This document shows positions 53,671 through 64,000 of a DNA stretch of 64,000 nucleotides, in pieces. The position numbers were made by a program, and so were the translations under genes. This DNA is from Hyperoodon ampullatus (lineage: Eukaryota > Chordata > Mammalia > Artiodactyla > Ziphiidae). Each line of letters begins with the position of its first letter. The stretch's first letter is position 1. The DNA is taken from assembly GCA_949752795.1 (NCBI GenBank), contig CATKHW010000008.1, positions 2,542,001 through 2,606,000 of the forward strand, in the 5' to 3' direction. Below the pieces are notes generated by a model, which saw nothing but the letters and a program-made list of their open reading frames with translations, had not been told where the DNA came from and made no database searches.

Positions 53671-56600
53671 TTTATCATCACAATGGTCCATGACCTCGTC
53701 ACAGAAAGCTCTGTGACCTTTGTCACCACAATGCTCCATGAAATATTTATCACAATGCTCTGTGACCCTTGTCATCACAAAGTTCCATGCCTTGTCCGCA
53801 CAATGCTCCATGGCCCTTGTCATCACAATGCTCGATGCGCGTGTCAGCAATGCTCAATAACACATGTCATCACAATGCACCATGCACTTGTCATCACAAT
53901 GCTCCACATCCTTGTCATCAAAATGCTCCATAGACCTTGTCACCAAAATGCTCCATGCACTTCTCCTCAAAATGCTTTCTCACCACTTATATCACAATGT
54001 TCCATTACTAGTCATCACAATACTCCCTCACCCCTGTCACCACAATATTCCATGACCCCTGTAATCACAATTCTCCATGTCCTGGTCATCACAAAGCTCC
54101 ATGACGCATGTCATCAGAATGCTCCATTGCCTTCTCATCACAATGATCAATGCCCTTGTCATCACATTGCTTCAAATCCCCTGTAATCTCAATGTTCCAT
54201 GCAACTTTTCATCAGAATGCTCCATGCCCTTGTCATCACAATGCTCCATGACCCTTGTCATTGCAATGTTCCAAGCCCTTGTCATCAAAATGCTCCATTA
54301 CTTTTGTCATTACAATCCTCCCTGACAATTTGTATCACAATGCTCCATGCCATTGTCATCACAATGGACAATGACATATGTCATCACAATGCTCCCTGAC
54401 ACCTGTCTTCACAATACTCCATGACCTTGTCATGACAATGTTCCATGCCCTTGTCATCACAATGCTCTGTGACTCCAGTCATCACAATGATTCATGACCT
54501 TTCTCATCACAATGCTCCATGCCCTCGTCACACAAGGCTCTGTGACCTTTGTCACCACAGTGCTCCATGCCCTTGTCATCTCAATGCTCCATGCCCACTG
54601 TCATCACAATAATCCATGAAACTTGTCAGACCAATGTTCCATGCCCCTGTCATCACATTGCTCCATGCCCTTGTCATCACAATGCTCCATGACCCCTGTC
54701 ATCACAGTGCTCCGTGACTACAGTCATCACAATGATTCATGAGCTTTCTCATCACAGTGGTCCATGCACTCGTCACACAAGGCTCTGTGATCTTTGTCAC
54801 CACAATGCTCCATGAAATTTTCATCACAATGCTCTTTGTCCCTTGTCATGAAAATTCTCCATGCCTTTGTCTGCACAATGCTCCATGACACTTGTCATCA
54901 AAATGCTCCATGCGCTTGTCAACACAATGCTCCATGACACATGTCATCACAATGTGCCATGCTCTTTTCATCACAATGCTCCACATCCTTTTCATCGCTA
55001 TGCTCCATAACACTTGTCATCACAATGCTCCATGCACTTCTCATCAAAATGCTCTCTCACCACATATATCACAATGTTCCATCACTAGTCATCACAATAC
55101 TCGCTCACCCCTGTCATCATAATGTTCCATGACCACTGTCATCACAGTGCTCCATGCCCTTATCATCACAATGCTCCATGACCTATGACATCACAATGTT
55201 CCATAACCCCTGTCACAAAATGCTCCATGACCAATTTCATCACAATGCTTCATGACCCCTGACATCACAATGTTCCATAACCCCTGTAATCAAAATATTC
55301 CATGACCCTTTTCATCAAATTGCTCCATGACCCTGTCATCACAATGCTCCCTGCCCGTCTCATCACAATGCACAACGCCCTTGTCATCAAAACGCCCCAT
55401 GACATTTGTCATCACAAAGCTCCATGTCCCTTGGCATCACAGTGCTCCATGCCATTGTCATCACAATGCTCAATGAAATCTCTCATCACATTTCTCCATG
55501 CCCTTTTCATCACAATGCTCCATTACACCTGTCATAACAATGCTCCATGACCCCTGCCATCACAATATTCCACGGCCTAGTCTTCACAAGGCTCCATGAC
55601 CCTTGTCATCACAATGCTCCAAGACCTCTGTAATCACAATTCTCCATGCCACTTTTCATCTCAATGCTCCATGAACACTGTCATCACAATGCCCCAGGCC
55701 CATCATCATAATGATTCATGCTATTGTCATCACAATGAAATCAAAATGCTCCATGTCCTCTGTCATCACAATGCTCCAAACCCTTCTGATCACAATGTTC
55801 CATAACACTTGTCATCACTTGCCCCATGACGCTCGTCATCACAATTATGCAAGGTCTTCTCATCACAATGCTCCATGACCTTTGTCACCACAATGCTCAA
55901 TACACTTGGCATCACAATGCTCGCTGACACTTGATATCAGTATGCTCCTTGAACACTGTCATGACAAGGCTCCATGCCTTTTTCATCACAATGATCCATT
56001 CCCTTTTCATCACAATGCTCCAAGACCCCTGTTATCACAATGCTCCGTGACTCCAGTCATCACAATGCTTCATGACATTTGTCATCACAATGGTCCATGA
56101 CCTCATCACACAAAGCTCTATGACTTTGTCACCACAATATTCCATGAAATTTTTATCACAATGCTCCGTGAACCTTGTCATCACAATGCTCGATGCGCGT
56201 GTCAGCACAATGCTCCATTACCCATGTCATCACAATGCACCATGCACTTGTCATCACAATGCTCCATATCCTTGTCATCAAAATGCTCCATAAAACTTGT
56301 CATCACAATTCTCCATGCATTTCTCCTCAAAATGCCTTCTCACCAATGATATCACAATGTTCCATCACTAGTCATCACAATACTCCCTCACCCCTGTCAT
56401 CGCAATATTCCATGACCCCTGTAATCACAATTCTCCATGCCCTTGTCATCACAAAGCTCCATGACTCATGTCATCAGAATGTTCCATGGCTTTCTCATCA
56501 CAATTCTCCATGCCCTTGTCATCACAATGCTCCATGAATCTAGTCATCACAATGTTCCAAGCCCTTGTCATCAAAATGCTCCATTACCTTTGTCATCACA

Positions 56601-59600
56601 ATCCTCCATGACCCTTGGTATCACAATGCTCCATGACATTGTCATCACAATGCACAATGACATATGTCATCACAATGCTCCCTGACACCTGTCTTCACAA
56701 TATTCCATGACCTTGTCATCACAATGTTCCATTCCCTTGTCATCACAATGCGCCATGCCCAGTCTCATCACAATAATCCATAATCTTGTCAGAGCAATGC
56801 TCCATGACCCCTGTCATCACAATGCTCCGTGACTCCATTCATCACAATGCTTCATGACCTTTGTCATCACAGTGGTCCATGTCCTCTACAAACAAGGCTC
56901 TTCGATCATTTACACCACAATGCTCCATGAATATTTCATCACAATGCTCTGTGTCACTTGTCATGAAAATGCTCCATGACTTTGTCACCACAATGCTCCA
57001 TGCCCTTGTCATCACAATGCTCCATGCCCACTGTCATCACAATAATCCATGAAACTTGTCAGACCATTGTTCCATGCCCCTGTCTTCACATTGATCCATG
57101 CCCTTGTCATCACAATGCTCCATGACCCCTGTCATCACAATGCTCCGTGACTCCAGTCATCACAATGCTTCATAACCTATCTCATCAATATGGTCCATGC
57201 CCTCGTCACACAAGGCTCTGTGATCTTTTTCACCACAATGCTCCATGAATATTTCATCACAATGCTCTGTGTCCCTTGTCATCAAAATGCTCCATGCCTT
57301 TGTCAGCACAATGCTCCATGACACTTGTCATCAAAATGCTCCATGTGCTTGTCAGCACAATGCTCCTTGCCCCATGTCATCACAATGCACAATGCGCTTG
57401 TCATCACAATACTCCACATCCTTATCATTGCTATGCTCCATAACATTTGTCATCACAATGCTCCATGCACTTCTCATCAAAATGCCTTCTCACCACATAT
57501 ATCACAATGTTCCATCACTAGTCATCACAATACTCGCTCACCCCTGTCATCACAATATTCCATGACCCCTGTAATCACAATTCTCCAGGCCCTTGTCATC
57601 ACAAAGCTCCATGATGCATGTCATCAGAATGCTCCATGTCCTTCTCATCACAATGCTCCATGCCCTTGTCATCACAATGCTCCGACACCCCAGTAATCAC
57701 AGTTGTCCATGCCCCTTTTCATCTCAATGCTCCATGAACCCTGTCATCACAATGCACCGTGCCCATCACCATAATATTTCATGCTATTGTCATCACAATG
57801 CCCCCTGACGCTGGTCATCACAATTTTCCATGGTCTTCTCATCACAATGCTCCATGACCTTTGTCATCACAATGCTCAATACACTTATCATCACAATGCT
57901 CCCTGACAGTTGTCATCAGTATGCTCCTTGAACCCTGACATGACAAGGCTCCATGCATTTTTATCACAATGATCCATTCCCTTTTCATCACAATGCCCCA
58001 AGACTCCTGTAATCACAATGCCCCTTGTCCTTGTCATCACAAAGCTCCTTGACGCATGTCATCAGAATGCTCCATTGGCTTCCTATCACAATGCTCCAAG
58101 CCCTTGTAATCACATTGCTTCAAAACCCCTGTAATCTTAATGCTCCATGCACCTTTTCATCAGAATGCTCCATGAACCTTTTCAGCAAAATGCTCCATGA
58201 CCCCTGACATCGCAATGTTCCATAAACCCTGTCATCAAAATGTTCCATCACACTTTTCATCAATTTGCTCCATGACCCTGTCATCACAATGCTCCCTGCC
58301 CTTCTCATCACAATGCACCACGACCTTGTCATCAAAATGCTCCATTCCCTTGTCATCACAATGCTCCTTGACCTCTGTCATCACAATACTCCATGAACAT
58401 TTTCAGGCCAATGCTCCATGACCGTCTCATCACAATGCTCCATTACCCTTGTCATCACAATGCTCCATGACCCCTCTCATCACAATGCTCCATGCCCCTT
58501 GTCATTTCAGTGATCCATGACGCTCTTCATCATAATTATCCATGGTCTTTTCATCACAATGCTCCAATGACTCCAGTCATCACAATGCTTCATGACCTAT
58601 CTCATCACTATTGTCCATGCCCTCATCACACTAGGCTCTGTGATCTTTTTCACCACAATGCTCCATGAATATTTCATCACAATGCTCTGTGTCCCTTGTC
58701 ATCAAAATGCTCCATGCCTTTGTCAGCACAATGCTCCATGACACTTGTCATCTAAATGCTCCATGCCCTGTTCATCACAGTGCTCCATGTCCCAAGTCAT
58801 TACAATTCTCCACGTCCTTGTCATCACAATGCTTCGTGACACTTCTCATCACAATGTTACATGATCTTGTCATCACAATTCTCCATGCACTTGTCATCGC
58901 AATGCTCTATGACCACTGCCATAGCAAGCTCCATGCGCTTGTCATCACAATGCTTCACGTCGTTGTCATCAAAATTCTCAATGGCCCTTGTCATCACAAT
59001 TCTCCATGCCCTTGTCATCACAATGCTCCATGAACCTTTTCATCACAATGTTCCAAGCCCTTGTCATCAAAATGCTCCATTACCTTTGTCATCACAATCC
59101 TCCATGACACTTGGTATCACAATGCTCCATGATTTTGTCATCACAATGCACAATGACATATGTCATCACAATGCTCCCTGACACCTGTCTTCACAATACT
59201 CCATGACCTTGTCATCACAATGTTCCATGCCCTTGTCATCACAATGCGCCATGCCCACTCTCATCACTATAATCCATAAACTTGTCAGAGCAATGCTCCA
59301 TGACCCCTGTCATCACAATGCTCCGTGACTCCAGTCATCACAATATTTCATGACCTTTGTCATCATAGTGGTCCATATCCTCTTCATACAAGGCTCTGTG
59401 ATCTTTTACACCACAATGCTCCATGAATATTTCATCACAATGCTCTGTGGCCCTTGTCATCAAAATGCTCCATGCCCTTTTCATCACAATTCTCCATGAC
59501 CATTGTCATCGCAATGCTCCATGTCCCCTGTCATAGCAAGCTCCATGTGCTTTTCATCACAGTGCTTCACGAACTTGTCATCAAAATTCTCAAAAGCCCT

Positions 59601-62600
59601 TGTCATCACAATGCTCCATGCACTTTTCATCACAATGCTCCATGACCATTTTCATCACAATGCTCCATTACCTTTGTCATCACAATCCTCCATGACACTT
59701 GGCATCACAATGCTCCATGCCGTTGTCATCACAATGCACCATGACATAGGTCATCACAATGCTCCCTGACACCTGACTTCAAAATACTCCATGACCTTTT
59801 CTTCACAGTGCTCCATGCCCTTGTCATCACAATGTGCAATGCCCACTGTCATCACAATAATCTATGACATTTTTCAGACCGATGCTCCATGCCCCTGTCA
59901 TCACAATGCTCCATGCACTTGGCATCACAATGCCCCATGCCATTGTCATCACAATGGACCTTGACATATGTCATCACAATGCTCCCTGACACCTGTATTC
60001 ACAATACTGTATGACCTTGTCATCACAATGCTCCATGCCATTGTCATCACAATGCTCCCTGACTTTTGTCATCGCAATGCTCAATACACTTGTCATCACA
60101 ATGCTCCCTGACACCTGTCTTCACAATACTCCATGACCATGTCATAACAATGTTCCATGCCCTTGTCATCACAAAGCTCCATGACGCTTGTCATCACAAT
60201 GGTCGATGCCCTTCTCATCACAATGCTCCAGGCCCTTGTCATTACAATCCTCCATGACCCATGTATCACAGTGTTCCTTGCTCTTGTCATCACAATGCTC
60301 CATGCCCACTCTCATCGCAATAATCCATGGAAATTTTCAGACCAATTCTCCATGCCCTTGTCATCACAATGCTCCATTAGACTTGTCATAACAATGCTCC
60401 ATGAACCCTGCCATCACAATATTGCACGGCCTTGTCATCAAAAGGCTGCATGACCCTTGTCATCACAATGCTCCCAGACACCTGTAATCACAATGCTCCA
60501 TGCCCTTGTCATCACAAAGCTCCATGACCCATGTCATCAGAATGCTCCTCGGCCTTCTCATCACAATGTTCCTTGCCCTTGTAATCACAATGCTCCAAAA
60601 ACACTGTATTCACAATGCTCCATAACCTTGTCACCACAAAGCTCCATGATGCATGTCACCAGAATGCTCCTTGGCCTTCTCATCACAATGCTCCATGCCC
60701 TTGTCATCACAATGTTCCAAGACCCCTGTAATCACAATGCTCCATGCCCCTTTTCATCAGTATGCTCCATGAGACTTGTCCTCACAAGGCTCCATGGTTT
60801 TCTCATCACAATGCTGCAGGACCTTGTCATCACAATGTCTCAGGACCTTCTCATCAAAATTCTCAATGGCCCTTGTCATCATAATGTTCCAAGCCCTAAT
60901 CATCATAATGCCCCATTATCTTTCTCATCACAATCCTCCATGACACTTGGCATCACAATGCCCCATGCCATTGTCATCGCAATGGACCATGACATATGTC
61001 ATCACATGCTCCCTGTTACCTGTCTTCACAAAACTCCGTGACCTTGGCATCACAATGCTCCATGCCCTTGTCATCACAATCCGCCATGCCCACTGTCATC
61101 ACAATAATCCATGAAACTTGTCAGACCAATGCTCCATGCCACTGTCATCACAATGCTCCATGCCCTTGTCATCTCAATGCTCCGTGACTCCAGTCATCAC
61201 AATGCTTCATGACCTTAGTCATCACAATAGTCCATGCCCGCATCATCACAATGCTCCATGACCCTTGTCATCTCAATGTTCCTTGCCTTTGTCAGCACAA
61301 TACTCCAGGACCCTTGTCATCACAATGTGCCACATGCTTTTCATCACAATAGTCCACAACCTTGTTATCACAATGCTACATAAACATTGTCATCGCAATG
61401 CTCCATGCACTTCTCATCAAAATGCTATCTCACCACTTATATCACAATGTTCCATCACTAGTCATCACAATACTCGCTCACCCCTATCATCACAATGATC
61501 CAGGACCCCGTCGTCACAATGCTACATGCACTTATCATCACAATGCGCCATGACACATGATATCACAATGTGCCAAAACTCCTGTCATCAAAATGTTCCA
61601 TGAAACTTTTCATCAAATTGCTCCATGACCCTGTCATCACAATGCTGCCTGCCCTTCTCATCACAGTGCACAATGCCCTTGTCATCAAAATGCGCCATGA
61701 CATTTGTCATCTCAAAGCTCGATGAGCCTTGGCATCACAATGCTCCATGTCATTGTCATCACAATGCTCGATGAACCCTCTCATCACATTGATCCATGCC
61801 CTTGTCATCACAAAGTTCCATGACGCTTGTCATCACAATGCTCGATGCCTTTCCCATCACAATGCTCCAAGCCCTTGTCATTACAATCCTCCATGACCAA
61901 TGTATCACAGTGTTCCATGAACTTTTCATCACAATTCTCCATGCCCACTCTCATCACAATAATCCATGAAATTTTTCAGACCAATGCTCATTGCCCTTCT
62001 CATCACAATGCTCCATTACCCCTGTCATAGCAATGCTCCATGACCCCTGCCATCACAATGCTCTACAGCCGTGTCATCACAATGCTCCATGACACTTGTC
62101 ATCACAATGCTCCAAGGCCCTGTAGTCACAATGCTCCATGCCCTTGTCATCACAAAGCACAATGACACATGTCATCAGAATGCTCCATGGCCTTCTCATC
62201 ACATTGCTACATGCGCTTGTCATCACAATGCTCTAAGACCACTGTAATCACAATTCTCCATGCCCCTTTTCATCTCAATGCTCCATGAACCCTGTCATCA
62301 CAATGAATTATGCCCATCATCATAATTCATCACGCCATTTTCATCACAATGCACCATGACATATGTCATCACAATGCTCCCTGACACTTGTCATCACAAT
62401 ACTACATGATCTTGTCATAACAAAGTTCCATTCCCTTGTCATCACAATGTGCCATGCCCACCCTCATAGCAATAATCCATGAAATTTGTCAGACCAATTC
62501 TCCATGCCCCTGTCATCACAATGTTCCATGCCCTTGTAATCACAATGCTCCATGACCCCTCACATCATAATGCTCCGTGAATCCAGTCATCACAATGCGT

Positions 62601-64000
62601 TATGACCTTTCTCATCACCATGGTCCATTCCCTCGTCATCACACTGCTCTGTAACACTTGTCATCACAATGCTGCATGCCTTTGTCAGCACAATGCTCCA
62701 TGACCTTGTCATCACAATGCTCCATGCGCTTGTCAGCACAATGCTCCAAGACACATGTCATCACAATATGCCATGCACTTGTCATCACAATGCTCCACAA
62801 CCTTGTCATCACAATTCTCCATAAACCTTGTCATCACAATGCTCCATAAACCTTGTCATCACAAAGCTCCATGCGCTTGTCATCACAATACTCCGTTCCC
62901 ATTGTCATCAAAATCCTCCATGAACCTTGGATTCACATTGCTTCATTCCCTTGTCATCACAATGCTCTATGCTCCTTGAAATGAAAATGATACATGACTT
63001 CTGTCATCACAGTACTCCAAATCCTTGTGATCACAATGTTCCATAATACTTGTCATCACAATGCTCCATGATGCCTATCAACACAATGCTCCATGACTTT
63101 TGTCATCACAATTCTCAATACACATGTCATCACAATGCTCCCTGACACTTGTCGTCAGAATGCTCCTGGAGCACTCTCATGAAAAGGCTCCATGCCTTTT
63201 TCAGCACATTACTCCACAAGCTTGTCATCAGAATGGTCCATGACACTTGTCATCACAATGATCCATGACACCTGTCATCACAATGCTCCATGCCCCTTGT
63301 CATTACAGTGCTCCATGACGCTCATCATCACAATTATCCATGGTCTTCTCATCACAATGCTCCACGGTCCTGCCATCACAATGCTCCATGCCCTGGTCAT
63401 CACAATTCTACATGTCCTTGACATCACAATGCTCCAAGACACTTCTCATCAAAATGTTACATGCTGTTGTCAATACAGTTCTCCATGCACTTTTCATTGC
63501 AGTGCTCCATGACCCCTGTCATAGCAAGCTCCATGCACTTCTCATCACAATGCTTCACGACCTTCTCCTCAAAATTCTCAATGGCCCTTGTCATCACAAC
63601 TCTCCATGATCTTGTCATCAGAGTGCTCCTTGACCTTGTCATCACGATGCTCAAAGCCCTTGTCATCACAATGCTCCATTACATTTGTCATCCCAATCTT
63701 CCATGACACTTGGCATCACAATGCCCAATGGCATTGTCATCACAATGGATCGTGACATATGTCATCACAATGCTCCCTGACACATGCCTTCACAATAATG
63801 TATGACCTTGTCATCACAATGCTCCATGCCCTTGTCATCACAATGAGCCATGCCAACTGTCATCCAATAATCCATAAAACTTGTCAGAGCAATGCTCTAT
63901 GCCTCTGTCATCACAATCCTCCATGCCCTTGTCATCACAATGCTCCATGACCCCGGTCGGCTCAATGCTCCGTGACTCCAGTCATAACAATGATTCATGA
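53671..64000. repeat. distal, diverged part of the 25-bp array
   Basis: Monomer variants and cassettes resemble those in units A and B but at lower identity. For example, the CATAGCAAGCTCCATG cassette recurs near 58920, 59535 and 63520, and the CATCACTAGTCATCAC marker near 55080, 56360, 57514 and 61454. The array continues past the window edge. No other element is visible. Confidence 0.85.

Larger units (their letters stand above)
14450..64000. repeat. 24-25 bp minisatellite/satellite array, ~49.5 kb, open at the right edge
   Basis: The core TGTCATCACAATGCTCCATG is followed by a 4-base (CCCT or ACCT) or 5-base (ACCCY) spacer, giving monomers of 24 or 25 bp and an estimated 2,000 copies. Typical monomer variants change one to four bases. 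Irregular variants recur in a fixed order, for example CACACAAGGCTCTGTG, CAATAATCCATGAAAC and AATGAAATCAAAATGCTC. The plus strand is C-rich and G-poor (about 9 C to 3 G per monomer). All three plus frames read as 8-residue repeats (SSQCSM.., VITMLH.., CHHNAP..) because the period is near 24; none is a plausible gene. I saw no transposon insertion anywhere in it. I do not recognise this monomer from memory as a named satellite. Confidence 0.95.

Noticed and set aside
14513..64000. Many open frames of 60-194 residues rich in SSQCSM, VITMLH and CHHNAP
   Set aside because: They are the three frames of a ~24-bp repeat with rare in-frame stops. They shift between frames whenever a 25-bp monomer occurs, and both strands show the same effect. 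They are not genes.
14450..64000. CRISPR-like appearance (short direct repeats)
   Set aside because: Repeats are directly contiguous with no unique spacers, monomers vary freely, and the flanks are mammalian L1 and satellite.
14450..64000. CENP-B box or telomeric repeat
   Set aside because: I saw no TTCG....A..CGGG-type motif in the monomers and no TTAGGG arrays. A centromeric role cannot be claimed from this sequence.

Overview
This window looks like heterochromatin from a large mammalian genome. The best-supported identification is a cetacean (whale or dolphin). I find no intact protein gene, no RNA gene and no recognisable promoter. The organism call rests on two signals. One is cetartiodactyl-type LINE-1 (L1) 3' ends at the left. 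The other is a tandem satellite with a ~1.74 kb unit that is visibly derived from the L1 3' region. That combination matches what I remember of the 'common cetacean satellite' (unit about 1.74 kb, reported to be L1-derived). I could not compare it with a database.

Layout, left to right. Positions 1-599 are a GC-richer flank in which I recognise nothing, followed by an A/T-rich stretch (600-721). Positions 722-3618 hold two 5'-truncated, decayed L1 elements, both on the minus strand. Positions 3619-14450 hold six full units and one partial unit of the ~1.74 kb satellite. Every full unit carries a 74-bp near-perfect palindrome at the same place, and the palindrome interrupts the L1-derived sequence. 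Units 3/4 and 5/6 share a dimeric higher-order similarity at 3,482 bp spacing.

Positions 14450-64000, to the window edge, are one uninterrupted array of a 24-25 bp minisatellite, roughly 2,000 monomers. The core is TGTCATCACAATGCTCCATG followed by 4-5 mostly C/T bases. I do not recognise it as a named repeat. The array is organised at several levels: diverged ~0.7-4 kb variant cassettes; a very recent, gap-free tandem duplication of 12,978 bp (26304-39281 and 39282-52259) with about 0.3% divergence and the start of a third copy; then a template jump to a further ~1.2-1.3 kb re-copied block (52712-53670). The many open frames in this part are by-products of a period close to 24 bp (8 codons) and are not genes.

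Nothing here forms a pathway. The window records how repeats seed, insert into and amplify one another: L1, then an L1-derived satellite with a palindrome insertion, then a short-period satellite that expands by unequal exchange.
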